From the NCBI GenBank assembly GCA_028868515.1, contig JAGWUI010000007.1, positions 1-64,000 of the forward strand: 64,000 nucleotides of DNA. Direction: 5' to 3'. Position 1 is the first letter of the stretch. Every line of letters begins with the position of its first letter. The notes under the pieces are model-generated. The model did no database searches and was not told the origin of the DNA. It worked only from the letters and a program-made list of their open reading frames with translations. Positions 28,517-38,700 of the stretch are shown in pieces. Origin of the DNA: Gammaproteobacteria bacterium. GTDB lineage: Bacteria > Pseudomonadota > Gammaproteobacteria > Pseudomonadales > Moraxellaceae. The translations under genes and the position numbers were made by a program.

Positions 28517-30157
28517 ATGCCCATGCTTACCTCAACAAGTACGCCTAAATTCGCTTTACGTCCATTAGTGACCCACTTAATCATGGTCAGCGGTTTAAGT
28601 GCATTGGCTTTTATTCCAAGCGTGGTCATCGCACAGCCCACCGCAAAACACATCGTCGTACAACAATCACGAAACCAACAGCAAGATCATGTGTATCAAG
28701 ATCGCTTTCATCAAGATTACTTCCACCAAGATCATGTGTTAGGTACATCACTGGATATGCTCGCCATCGGAGCAACTCCAGCGCAGACCAAACAGGCTTT
28801 TTTGGCAGCAATTGCAGAAATCAATCGCTTAGATCGTGTACTCAGTACATATCGTGAAGATAGTGAAATCAGCGTGTTAAATCAGCCTGAGAATGATGAA
28901 AAACCACTGGTTATCTCAAAAGATTTATTCGCCGTCCTGCAAGCGTGTGAAACATGGCGCGAGCAGACATGCGGTGCATTCAGTGGTCGCATGGGGCAAC
29001 TGATTGAAGCACATCAAAACACTGATGCATTAGACGAAAATAACCTATCAAAAGAACAACTGGCCCAAAACATTCATCATGCCGAAGTCATTTTAGATGC
29101 AACCATGCTCAGCGTCACTCGCCCACAAACCGTTCAGTTTGCCACAGATGCTTTAGCAAAAGGTTACATCATCGATCGTGCGATCAGTGCCGCACGTCAA
29201 GCCGTACCAGAGCTCTCAGGACTCATGGTTGATATTGGTGGGGATCTCAAAGTCTGGGGGAAAGCGCCTCGTACATCAGGCTGGAAAATCGGCTTACGCG
29301 ATGCAGGACAGCGTGCAGAAAACCTTGCACCCACACAGGTACTTCAATTAAAACAAAATGCTGCAGTGGCATTCAGTGGACAAGGAGCACGTGATATCGT
29401 CAGAGAAACAACGACAGACTCACACCTCATTTCACCGCAATCAGGCCAAGCACTCAATCACGTCGAACACAGTGTTGTTGTAGCACCACACGCTACGGAT
29501 GCGGATGCACTTGCAACCGCCTTAGCAGCCATGACACCTGCTGAAGGAATGGCATTGATTGCTAGACTTGAGAAAACCGAAGCAAAGGTCACATTAACCA
29601 ATGGTGAAAGCTACAGTTCGGCAGGTTGGAATGATCTCGTTGCAACAGAACAAGATTACGGCACAATCCGTACCGTTGCCAATTCAACAGGCACAACCAG
29701 TTCTACGATATGGCCATCGGGCTATAATGCCATCCTAGATTACGACATCCCCAAACCCACATCCTCTAACTATCATGCACCTTATGTTGTCATCTGGGTG
29801 ACAGATGCAAGCCGTAAACTGGTGCGTACGCTTCATGTGTTTGGCCCACAAGCCAAATGGATGGATTCCAATTATATTTGGTGGAAACGCTATGGTCGTA
29901 TGATCGATAACGTCGACACCATCGCCCAACCTTCACGCGCACCAGGACATTACACGGTCAGTTGGGATGGTAAAGATGACGCAGGACAACGTGTTCCTCA
30001 AGGCAAATACACCCTGCACATCGAAGCAACACGCGAACATGGTGGGCACAGCTATTCAACCTTTGACATTGATGCCGCACCTAAGTCTAATACGCAGAAT
30101 TTACCTGCAAAAGACGAACTGGGCGATCTCAAGTTCCGCTTTGATCGAGCGATTTAA
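28517..30157 (+). CDS. apbE: FAD:protein FMN transferase (ApbE) fused to DUF2271
   Basis: A 546-residue exported two-domain protein. A signal segment ending at VVIAQ is followed by a short His/Gln/Asp-rich stretch at about 55-75 (repeats of HQD-aromatic), then an ApbE domain at about 70-370 with the signatures LDRVLSTYREDSEIS, VDIGGDLKVWG near 238 and FSGQGARDIV. ApbE attaches FMN to threonine of target proteins in the periplasm. Residues about 400-535 form a DUF2271 domain (YVVIWVTDASRKLVRTLHVFG, WDGKDDAGQRVPQGKYTLHIEA). In other genomes DUF2271 and ApbE are usually separate neighbours. A PepSY-type membrane gene follows with TAATG coupling; the Fur box suggests iron limitation. Confidence 0.85.
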   Translation: MPMLTSTSTPKFALRPLVTHLIMVSGLSALAFIPSVVIAQPTAKHIVVQQSRNQQQDHVYQDRFHQDYFHQDHVLGTSLDMLAIGATPAQTKQAFLAAIAEINRLDRVLSTYREDSEISVLNQPENDEKPLVISKDLFAVLQACETWREQTCGAFSGRMGQLIEAHQNTDALDENNLSKEQLAQNIHHAEVILDATMLSVTRPQTVQFATDALAKGYIIDRAISAARQAVPELSGLMVDIGGDLKVWGKAPRTSGWKIGLRDAGQRAENLAPTQVLQLKQNAAVAFSGQGARDIVRETTTDSHLISPQSGQALNHVEHSVVVAPHATDADALATALAAMTPAEGMALIARLEKTEAKVTLTNGESYSSAGWNDLVATEQDYGTIRTVANSTGTTSSTIWPSGYNAILDYDIPKPTSSNYHAPYVVIWVTDASRKLVRTLHVFGPQAKWMDSNYIWWKRYGRMIDNVDTIAQPSRAPGHYTVSWDGKDDAGQRVPQGKYTLHIEATREHGGHSYSTFDIDAAPKSNTQNLPAKDELGDLKFRFDRAI

Positions 30158-30846
30158 TGACGCGTAAACGCACTGAACAATCTATCCATGCAGAAGAAGC
30201 TCGGTTGCACAAACCGTCAACACGAGCCATTCTGCATCGATTAACATTCAGAAAATCTGATTTTTATCGTAATGCGCGCCACGTTCACGCTTGGCTTTCT
30301 GCATTTGCATTTTTAGCTCTAACATTCTTTGCAGGAACAGGCTTACTACTCAACAATCCCAACTGGTTCGCCACACCCTCTAAAAATATCAACATCCAAG
30401 TTACCATTCCCAGCACAGTTCTAACTCAAGCAAAGACTCTTGAAAATCCTGCACCACTACTACTCAATACGGTGCGAGAACTGACCAAATCACAAACGTT
30501 AGCAGGTGCATTTAAAAGTAGCGATCTTGTTGATGGTGAAGTTGATATTCGCCTAGAAGGCGCAAAAGGCCACACAGATATCACAATCCCACTCGATACT
30601 GGACTAGCTGACATCACCATCACCCCAGAATCCACGCTTGATACACTAAAAAACCTGCATCGAGGTAAACATGTTGGCTCACTGTGGAAATGGGTCATCG
30701 ACATCAGCGCGATCATTATATTGATCTTATCTTGCGCAGGTTATGTTCTTTTTTTCAGTCTACGCAAACGCAAAACCATCAGCTTATGGCTAACAGGATT
30801 ATGCTTTGTGACTTTAGTGAGTGCATTTATTTGGGGTGTGGTTTAA
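30157..30846 (+). CDS. PepSY-associated transmembrane protein
   Basis: A 229-residue membrane protein: cytosolic N terminus, one helix at about 47-66 preceded by ARHVHAWLSAF (conserved R-x-x-H-x-W-x pattern), a periplasmic part of about 110 residues of PepSY type, and two C-terminal helices at about 180-202 and 208-228. This layout is found in proteins next to ApbE and DUF2271 thought to move electrons across the inner membrane. I see no ApbE acceptor motif (S/T-G-A-T/S) in it. It starts inside the ApbE stop codon (TAATG). Confidence 0.7.
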   Translation: MTRKRTEQSIHAEEARLHKPSTRAILHRLTFRKSDFYRNARHVHAWLSAFAFLALTFFAGTGLLLNNPNWFATPSKNINIQVTIPSTVLTQAKTLENPAPLLLNTVRELTKSQTLAGAFKSSDLVDGEVDIRLEGAKGHTDITIPLDTGLADITITPESTLDTLKNLHRGKHVGSLWKWVIDISAIIILILSCAGYVLFFSLRKRKTISLWLTGLCFVTLVSAFIWGVV

Positions 30847-30870
30847 GGCGTTTATTTTCCAAAAAAATAA

Positions 30871-30949
30871 CGTTCACTGAGCGAAGTCGAAGTGGCATCT
30901 CAGCCTGCATTCTTATAAAACCTGCACATTTCGACGGGCTCAATAAGCT
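30871..30949. repeat. Dispersed palindromic repeat (TTCGAC...GCTCA type), copy 2
   Basis: Arms CGTTCACTGAGC plus GTCGAAGTG (30871-30894) and CACATTTCGACGGGCTCA (30925-30942) are complementary with small differences. It is built from the same units as the element at 5288-5346, in the outward instead of inward arrangement. It fills the gap between the convergent PepSY-type gene and ispA and may help end both transcripts. Confidence 0.65.
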
Positions 30950-30987
30950 GTTGAGCCTTTAAGATTTTCTCCAAGAAACTAATACAA

Positions 30988-31896
30988 CTACGCCTTCCGT
31001 TCCAATAAAAAATTCGCTAATTCCCGCAAAGCATCTGCTCGCTCATCAAATCCTGCTAACGACTTTAACGCCTGATGATGCAAGTCCACTGCACGCTGCT
31101 TCGCAGCCTCCAGACCTAACAATGATGGATAAGTCGACTTCTGCAATTTCTCATCCGAACCCGCAGGTTTACCCAAATCCTCTGTTGTCGCCGTCACATC
31201 TAGCACATCATCCTGCACCTGAAAAGCCAAACCAAGCGCATAGGCAAATTGATCTAAATCAGTCAAAACTTCACTTGTTACAACGCCTGCTGCCAAGGCG
31301 CCCATACGCACAGCCGAGCGAATTAATGCGCCTGTTTTATGCACATGAATCGCTTCTAATTCTGCCTCTGCAACCTGCTTTGTTTCCGCAGCCAGATCCA
31401 TCACCTGACCTTTAACCATATGGCTAGATGCCTGCGATAAACTCTGTACCTGTTGCAAGGATATCAATGCATTTGGAGCGACATCCGTATCATCAAAATG
31501 TTGACTTGATAGCACATCAAACGCTAACGACTGCAGTACATCACCCGCAAGTAGCGCATTTGCCTCACCATACAACACATGCGCGGTCGGTTGCCCGCGA
31601 CGTAACTCATCGTCATCCATACACGGAAGGTCATCATGCACTAATGAATAGCAATGGATTAGTTCTACCGCAACTGCGGCGCGCCTTGCTGCGGCATTCA
31701 ACACATGGCCATTGGCCTGACATGTTGCATAAACTAACGCAGGGCGTACGCGCTTACCACCTTGTAATACCGCATGACGAACTGCTTGCTTTAAAACATC
31801 AGGCCAATCCTGCACATCGATCACAGACAAGAGATCTGCGTGAACCTGCGCTTGAGCATCGGACAGCACTTGTGGAAGATTTAAAGCCTGCTTCAT
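30988..31896 (-). CDS. ispA: Farnesyl diphosphate synthase-type polyprenyl synthetase
   Basis: Condenses isopentenyl diphosphate with allylic diphosphates to give C15 (or C20) prenyl diphosphate for quinone and undecaprenyl-phosphate synthesis. First Asp-rich motif DDLPCMDDDELRRGQPT and second motif FQVQDDVLDVT are intact, with GGKRVRPALV and KTGALIRSA. Product length cannot be fixed by eye; the short chain-length region before the first motif suggests C15. ATG 31896 or the ATG two codons earlier may be used. Neither dxs nor xseB, frequent partners of ispA, is next to it. Confidence 0.92.
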   Translation of the reverse strand: MKQALNLPQVLSDAQAQVHADLLSVIDVQDWPDVLKQAVRHAVLQGGKRVRPALVYATCQANGHVLNAAARRAAVAVELIHCYSLVHDDLPCMDDDELRRGQPTAHVLYGEANALLAGDVLQSLAFDVLSSQHFDDTDVAPNALISLQQVQSLSQASSHMVKGQVMDLAAETKQVAEAELEAIHVHKTGALIRSAVRMGALAAGVVTSEVLTDLDQFAYALGLAFQVQDDVLDVTATTEDLGKPAGSDEKLQKSTYPSLLGLEAAKQRAVDLHHQALKSLAGFDERADALRELANFLLERKA

Positions 31897-32007
31897 TAAC
31901 ACACCCTGTTTTTTAAATCATGAAACTCAATTTTTCATGCGACCACAATTTCAATTGCGCACAATTCTAACAAGAGATTGAATAAAATCATTCAACATTT
32001 TGCACAT

Positions 32008-32033
32008 AAAAAAAACGCACCCAAGGGCGCGTT
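32008..32033 (-). terminator. Terminator of the rpsP-rimM-trmD-rplS operon
   Basis: On the minus strand AACGCGCCC and a GGTGCGTT arm enclose a short loop and are followed by eight T; 21 bases after the rplS stop. Confidence 0.88.
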
Positions 32034-32053
32034 CTTTTGAATCAGTAAACTGA

Positions 32054-32428
32054 TTACTTCGCAACTTTACGTTGTGGTAATTTTTCGCGGATACGCGCAG
32101 CTTTACCAGCCAAATCACGCAAATAGTACAATTTAGCGCGACGTACTGCACCACGACGTTTCACTTCGATACCAGCGATCAATGGTGAATGAGTTTGGAA
32201 AACACGCTCAACACCTACACCGTTAGAAATTTTACGTACGGTGAATGCAGAGTTGATACCACGATTTTTAATCGCAATAACAATACCTTCGTAAGCCTGA
32301 GTACGCTCACGGTCACCCTCTTTAACTTTTACTTGCACAACAACAGTATCACCAGGCGCGAACGCAGGGATATTTTGTTTCAATTGAGCTTTTTCAACAA
32401 TTTGAACTAATGGGTGCTTGCCACTCAT
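32054..32428 (-). CDS. rplS: 50S ribosomal protein L19
   Basis: A 124-residue L19 at the interface of the ribosomal subunits. Family segments [44 protein letters not shown] and [11 protein letters not shown] are clear. It is the last gene of rpsP-rimM-trmD-rplS on the minus strand, after a 230-base gap from trmD in which no gene was seen. Confidence 0.98.
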   Translation of the reverse strand: MSGKHPLVQIVEKAQLKQNIPAFAPGDTVVVQVKVKEGDRERTQAYEGIVIAIKNRGINSAFTVRKISNGVGVERVFQTHSPLIAGIEVKRRGAVRRAKLYYLRDLAGKAARIREKLPQRKVAK

Positions 32429-32658
32429 TGTCTGTACTCCAAATGTGTCACATGATTACTCGATAAAATCATCAAAGGAATCACACAACTGAGGACAGAG
32501 GCTATCGTTGTGTGGATCAATATCCACAAACAGGCGCATATCTCTCGTTAAGTTTATTGTCCACACGTTTTATCGTGGAACACACTTGATGGCATACCAT
32601 CATCGACTGACAATTTATTCCGAAGAATCATCCCTTTCAGTCATGGGAATACTTTAAA

Positions 32659-33435
32659 TCACTGCACTTTAGAATCTTGCTGGATAGCCACCGCATCCCT
32701 TGATGCTTCTGCAATCCATTTCTTTTGCTGCTTGGACAGCACGACGTCTTTTAACAATTCAGGGCGACGAGTTTCAGTTCGCGCCATACTTTGTAAAAAC
32801 CGCCATTGCTCAATCTTGAGATGATGACCGCTTTTTAGCACCTCAGGCACATCTAAACCTTCAAACGTATCAGGTCGCGTATAATGTGGACAATCTAGCA
32901 AACCAGTTACAAACGAATCCTGTTCTGCCGACGCATTATCGCCCATCACATCAGGCAACCTGCGAATCACACTATCCATCAGTACCATTGCAGGCAGCTC
33001 ACCACCTGTCAGCACATAATCACCAATCGACCACTCTTGATCGACATACAACTGGATGATTCGCTCATCAATGCCTTCATAGCGACCACAAAGCAAAATC
33101 AAACCATCGTATTGCTGTAACGCTTTGACGCCTGTTTCAGTCAACTGACGACCTTGAGGCGACAAATACACCACAGGAACATTCAGCAAACCTTGTGCGG
33201 CAGCTAGGCTTTTAGCATGGCGAATGCTATCTGCCAAAGGCTCTGCCAACATCACCATCCCAGGGCCGCCACCACAAGGACGATCATCCACTCGGCGATA
33301 CGCATCATGAGTGAAATCACGCGGATTTAGAAATGTCAGACTCGACTGACCACGACTAATCGCACGACCCGTAATGCCAAAATCACGTACCGCAGCAAAC
33401 ATTTCTGGAAATAGGGTAATGACTGCAAACCACAT
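32659..33435 (-). CDS. trmD: tRNA (guanine-N1)-methyltransferase
   Basis: Methylates G37 of tRNAs with G36, preventing frameshifts, by a SPOUT knotted fold binding SAM. The motifs [41 protein letters not shown] and [16 protein letters not shown] are present in 258 residues. It lies between rimM and rplS as usual. Confidence 0.98.
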   Translation of the reverse strand: MWFAVITLFPEMFAAVRDFGITGRAISRGQSSLTFLNPRDFTHDAYRRVDDRPCGGGPGMVMLAEPLADSIRHAKSLAAAQGLLNVPVVYLSPQGRQLTETGVKALQQYDGLILLCGRYEGIDERIIQLYVDQEWSIGDYVLTGGELPAMVLMDSVIRRLPDVMGDNASAEQDSFVTGLLDCPHYTRPDTFEGLDVPEVLKSGHHLKIEQWRFLQSMARTETRRPELLKDVVLSKQQKKWIAEASRDAVAIQQDSKVQ

Positions 33436-33481
33436 AAGTCCCCCATTTTTCAGAATTGCTGATGAGTCCTAACTATCTCAA

Positions 33482-34078
33482 TTAATAATCCACACCCCAA
33501 TTCACATCCATACGACGCGCAGTCATATCAATGTGACGGATAATATCTTTATGCCAAGGAATCAATCGTTCAGCCTGATCAACACTACCAGCAGCAGGAT
33601 GCACAACGATGACATCGTTTGCCCCTGTCTCAAACAGCTCATGGATTACACCAAGCAACACTGGAACTACAGTCGAATCATCAGAGCCACTTGGTTCATA
33701 CGCATAAACCTGTAGTCCAACTAGATCAGACCAATAGTATTCGTTGTCCAATGCGGCAGGGAGAGACTGACGATCGACCCACACTGTCGCACCCATCAAC
33801 AAATCAGCAGCATTACGGTCTAGAATGCCTTCTAAAGACACGACTAAACCTTTGCCTTGAGCACGCCAACGCTTGACTTTCATTTGACGTAAGCCATTGC
33901 GAGTTTCCACCCACCACGGCTTATAACCAAAGATATTACTGATTGGATCTGTATCTGAATACAACCAAACCCAGCCCTGCAAACCATAAGCAGCGCGTAA
34001 TTCCCCGACCTTAATTCGATCTACAGGCGCGACACTATCAGGCTTATTTATTTCTGACGACATCTGGTTTGCACTCAC
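33482..34078 (-). CDS. rimM: Ribosome maturation factor RimM
   Basis: A 198-residue protein that helps mature the 30S head by binding S19. The N-terminal beta-barrel (VGELRAAYGLQGWVWLYSDTD) and the PRC-like C-terminal domain (YYWSDLVGLQVY, LIPWHKDIIRHIDMTARRM) are visible. It may start at the ATG five codons in. It follows rpsP with a 57-base gap. Confidence 0.96.
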   Translation of the reverse strand: MSANQMSSEINKPDSVAPVDRIKVGELRAAYGLQGWVWLYSDTDPISNIFGYKPWWVETRNGLRQMKVKRWRAQGKGLVVSLEGILDRNAADLLMGATVWVDRQSLPAALDNEYYWSDLVGLQVYAYEPSGSDDSTVVPVLLGVIHELFETGANDVIVVHPAAGSVDQAERLIPWHKDIIRHIDMTARRMDVNWGVDY

Positions 34079-34135
34079 ACACTTAATCGCACACTAAGCC
34101 CAAAGACTATAGAAAAGTCTTAAACAAAGTCGCGA

Positions 34136-34384
34136 TTATGCACCAGCAGCAGCTTGCTTAGCCAATGAAGCAACGCGATCTGAAGGTTGTGCACCGTTAC
34201 CAATCCAGTATGCATAACGATCAGCATTCAAACGTACTGCTTCTGCTTGACCTTGTGCTGTTGGGTTGAAGAAACCAATACGCTCAATAAAACGGCCATC
34301 ACGTGGATTACGGCTATCAGTCACGATGATTTGATAGAACGGACGCTTTTTGGCACCACCACGGGCAAGACGAATAACGACCAT
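34136..34384 (-). CDS. rpsP: 30S ribosomal protein S16
   Basis: An 82-residue S16, starting [19 protein letters not shown], with [22 protein letters not shown] 34384 gives the standard N terminus; an upstream in-frame start adds three residues. It is the first gene of the rpsP-rimM-trmD-rplS operon. Confidence 0.98.
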   Translation of the reverse strand: MVVIRLARGGAKKRPFYQIIVTDSRNPRDGRFIERIGFFNPTAQGQAEAVRLNADRYAYWIGNGAQPSDRVASLAKQAAAGA

Positions 34385-34571
34385 GTACGACACTCACTCT
34401 AAAATTTCTAAGAAATACAATATAAAACAGCGACAAAATCAGGTGGACTGTGACTCGCGCTATGCAAATTGACCAAGCACAGGCACAGTTATGTCCAAAA
34501 AGGGGGCTATTCTACGTTATTTTTAAATAAAAGAGAAGATACATAAGAAGCTTTCGACAAACTTAGGCTGA

Positions 34572-35060
34572 TTATTTACCAGCCCATGTCGTTGTTGCAG
34601 TCGGTAAACCGTTTATACAGAGATTTGCTGAGTCTCCACTCGGGTTATCCCAACAGGTAAAACCTTGATCATTGAGGCGTAATAGACCATTGTTCACCTG
34701 TTTCGTCGACCCTTTTGGGAACGCTGTCAATGTCCACGCGCCAGCAACCGTTGTATCTAGTCTCAGTTCATAAAGTGCAATACCCGATTGAGGATAGACA
34801 GCTGATCCTCCATAAATCGCAGGATTACTTAACGTCGTATTGTAGTCGTTATTCGTCAGTTTATAAGCAGCCAATTTTTGTCCAATCTGCACCATAGCTT
34901 TTTGGACATCGGTTCGATTCGCTCGAATGGTGTATCGTCCATAAAAAGAAACCGACATTGCAGCAATTATCGCAACTATTGCAAGCACAACCATCAATTC
35001 CAGCATTGAAAAACCCTGCTGTTCGTGATTACTCCACTTATTTTCTATTTTCTGACACAT
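34572..35060 (-). CDS. pilE: Type IV pilin-like minor pilin (PilE-like)
   Basis: A 162-residue prepilin with a leader ending QQG and cleavage before Phe (G-FSMLELMVVLAIVAIIAAM), the Glu5-bearing N-terminal helix of type IV pilins. The globular part is small and has a C-terminal pair of cysteines (CWDN...LCING) that can form the D-region disulfide. It is the last gene of the minor pilin operon and the second PilE-like gene. It likely sits at the pilus tip or primes assembly. Confidence 0.87.
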   Translation of the reverse strand: MCQKIENKWSNHEQQGFSMLELMVVLAIVAIIAAMSVSFYGRYTIRANRTDVQKAMVQIGQKLAAYKLTNNDYNTTLSNPAIYGGSAVYPQSGIALYELRLDTTVAGAWTLTAFPKGSTKQVNNGLLRLNDQGFTCWDNPSGDSANLCINGLPTATTTWAGK

Positions 35061-35115
35061 AACTAACCTCACTAGGTTTAAAACCTAAATAATGTATCTA
35101 CAGATATACACCAGC

Positions 35116-35736
35116 TTATTTCCAAGGCACACTCTTATTTAAACCGCTTGAACACAGTGCTCCATTAGGTGTCGTCGGAGGGTTTGTTCCGAAAGTGAGA
35201 AGAATGTCTTGGATGCGGTCAGTAAGGGTTCCCGCAGTCATACAGCGTACACCTTGACTATCCAGCACCAATCTTGATGCACTGCCCATCAATCCTGATG
35301 GAGCACCAGTATCTGTAGGATCTCCTGTGAATGGACGGGCAACCATAACCCAACTTTGCCCTGAGCATCCTACTATGGGTGTCGTTGGATTAAGGGGGGT
35401 CCGACATGCACCATCCATGATGAGGATACGATATTTGTAATTGAGTGAAGTACTCCCATTTGGGAGCAAAATCGACTTATTGGCATAATTCCCTGTCGAC
35501 GACTCATAGCCCATTGAAGGCACAAACCCTGAATAGCTTAAATTTTTAGCACGCCAACGCTCAAGTTCACTGGACAAACCTTGCATTGTACTTTCAGCCA
35601 ATGAACGTTGCGCAGTTTGAACATATTTGGCATACATTGGAGTAGCGATTGCAGCCAATATGGACAAAATGACGATAACGACCATTAGCTCTATTAGCGT
35701 AAAGCCACTATTCCCCTTACTTACAACGGTTTGCAT
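35116..35736 (-). CDS. pilE: Type IV pilin-like minor pilin (PilE-like)
   Basis: A 206-residue prepilin: leader [11 protein letters not shown], cleavage before [24 protein letters not shown], then a globular domain with cysteine pairs at mid-protein and near the C terminus. It starts one base after the pilY1 stop codon region, so it is tightly coupled to pilY1. With the next gene it completes the operon. Confidence 0.9.
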   Translation of the reverse strand: MQTVVSKGNSGFTLIELMVVIVILSILAAIATPMYAKYVQTAQRSLAESTMQGLSSELERWRAKNLSYSGFVPSMGYESSTGNYANKSILLPNGSTSLNYKYRILIMDGACRTPLNPTTPIVGCSGQSWVMVARPFTGDPTDTGAPSGLMGSASRLVLDSQGVRCMTAGTLTDRIQDILLTFGTNPPTTPNGALCSSGLNKSVPWK

Positions 35737-35737
35737 A

Positions 35738-38700
35738 CTAATTCACCCGTGCAGGATTAGGTTGTTTTTCATACCAACGAATTGGCACTAATTTACGTTG
35801 ACATGTCCATGAACCCAATCCACCTTGATTCCCTATGATCGTAAATCCTGGGCAGACGTTCTTTCCTGATGCTGGATCACTACCCAATGATAAACCTCTA
35901 ATCCCTGCTCCAATTAGATTGTTTGAATAAGTGATTGAACCATCAGCATTCGTAGTTTTTGTAACTGGCTGACCACCTTGTAACTTCTCAGCTGTCGCAT
36001 CCACATGACCACTACCATCTTTCAACAAACAAGCCCCATAAGGTAGACAAAATGACTCATTAACTGACTGTCCAATAACGCGAGGGGTACACGATGAAAC
36101 CGCTGCCACATCTATTCCTTCGGGGTCATAGACAGGGACATACAGTTTATTAGTGATTGCAAAGGATGGCTCAAACACCTTCATACCACCCATCGTTTTA
36201 CCACTCACTTGTGATGCACCTGAAAGATCAGATCCTGCAGAGGATACTGAGCGATACCAGCCTGCTGTAGTGCTTGACGTTGCCCCCCCCACAGGAACAA
36301 ACGTCGCGATCAGATTTGTCGTCGAAGGAGTAGATTGAGGATTCTGCAATAAATTTGCCAAAGTCAAATCCTGAGTCAACTTAGTCTGACTCGGATTTGT
36401 CATCAGCGTAGGGCTAACAAAATCACGATCAATGATTCCGTAAACATTATTATTTGTTCGAGATATACCTAAACCACCATCTCTTGCAGTCAATATATCA
36501 ACTGGATTACTGCGATCACCAGATGCAATCGTCAGCAACTCAAATGCAGCACTTCCATTAAGAGGTGTCGCCGAACTTGGAGAGGCGACCTGCGTCTCAT
36601 ACGTCAGTACAGGGGCTTGATAAAACCGTGGTACATTGCCCGCAGCAATTAACGAAGAAGAAGCAAAGTTAGCTAGTCGAGTCACATTAACGTTAAAGTT
36701 ATCTTTAAGCGTACCAACTGCATTATTGAAATCGGCACGAAAGATTTGTCCACCTAAATCTGCAAAATAAACTACATCAATCAAACCATCCGCATCACGA
36801 TCCACCACACCAACAGGCGCGACAATACTATTAATCATGCTTGGAACAGACTTAAATTTTGCAGCAGTACTTGGCATTACTGCTGGTGCAACACTAGATG
36901 CTTCCCAAATCAGATCACCCGTCGCCGCATTAACCATATAAATTGCATTACCTGCTGCATATTGGCTACCTGAAGGTTTAAGACAACCATTAATACCTGT
37001 CGTCGCATTTAAAGAAGTATTGGTTGGGTAAAAGAATGCATCCTCATAACAAAAATCATAACCACCACCAAAGATCATCACGCGAAGAATATTATTACCA
37101 AAACGCACATTTGCCAGAACTGGTTTCGCCCATGTTTGTCCTAAGCGATCAAAGCCTGGTACCGAAGCATTAATCTTAAACAATAATTTAGGTGTGAAAC
37201 CTGACGTACTCGGTAAAGTGCATGCTGATCCTGTCGTGGTCGCATTACACAAATCCAGACCATAATAACTACTGCCACCCATGCGCATACCACCATACAG
37301 ATTCATTTGAGTCGCAGTCAGCGTAGTAGTGCCAGGACTGCCACTCTTACTTGCCATATAAAGCGAGTCAACCACCAAAGGCCCATCAAACCCCTGACTC
37401 GGTAATAGCTGTTTCAGCGTAGGTATAGCCGTTTGTGGCGCCATCGCGCTTGTCGGTGCCGATGCTAGGTTGGTAGCACCAGGTTTAAGTGCCTGTAAAT
37501 TAACAGGATTACCCAAGGTTTCATCATTTGGAACAAAAACCATTTGTTCCTTGCCACCCGTATCTGTCAATGCAGAATTCGTCATCATATCAACCAAATG
37601 CAGCGCACCATCCATTGATCCAAAAGCCAATGACTCCTTTAAACCACTCTCCTTACCATTTGCATCAATGCTTCCTTGATAAGTTAAAGACACTGGTGCT
37701 GAGTGAATGGTTGCACCCAGTGCTTTATAGGGCTTAGTAGGCGGAGTCAAAGTTGTAGGCAATGTTGCAGAATTTAAAGGCAGTTCATAGCCCAAAAAAT
37801 TCAATATTGCTAATCTCTTACGAACTGGATTTATTCCGTTATACGGTGACTGATTCAACATTCTCAATACGTCATTTTCATTGGTATTAGTCGTTGCGTC
37901 AGCAGCTGGCTGAAACGAAAGCAAAGGTGAACCGTTTGCTGAGCTTTTACCTGTACCCGCTAAATCTATATCCGAAAACAATGGTCTAAAAGCTGTCGGC
38001 GGATTTGATCCCACAGGCTGATTGTATGCAGTCGGCACTGTAATTTGACTATAAACACCCGCACCTGGATAAACAATGTTATTGGCCGTGCCATCAACAA
38101 CCAACCCACCGTCAGGTTCAGCACTCGGATTCGGCGCAGGACTTGTCACAGGCTGGGGCACTAAAAGATTATTCCAAAGCTCTGTTGTTGTTGGAATCAG
38201 ATTACCTTTAGGGTCAGTTCCTCCAGTAACAAAACTACCGTCCGTATTAAGAACAAACTTATTATTTTTATCTGTCAACGCCCCTTTCAAGACATTATAT
38301 TTCTTGACATTTCCACTCCACGTTACCACACTAGGATTGGTCGGATTCGGTGATATTCCTTGAAAATAACCAAAAGGTTGAAAACCATTCGGATTAAGGT
38401 TGTCAATCGGCACCGTTGGCGATCCAGTAACCAAAGGTGCTACGTTTGCCATTGATAATGTTCCAATAAAGCCGAGTACACTACCCGTTACATCAGACGC
38501 TTTTTGCGCATTATAATACCCGCCACGACCATAGGAACCATTGGTCGAGTTCCAACCTGTACAAGCATCATTGCCTTTATCTGGTGTGCGAGAACCCAGC
38601 ATACAGGAATTAAAAGTATCTAAAGGAATTCCTGTTAAATTATTTGCTTGTTGAAGCGACGTAAAACTCGACCCGAAGCCTACAAAGGCTGTGAGCAAAG

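Noticed and set aside
30157-30846. PepSY-type protein as the FMN acceptor of the ApbE domain
   Set aside because: The S/T-G-A-T/S acceptor motif known from NqrC/RnfG is not found in it.
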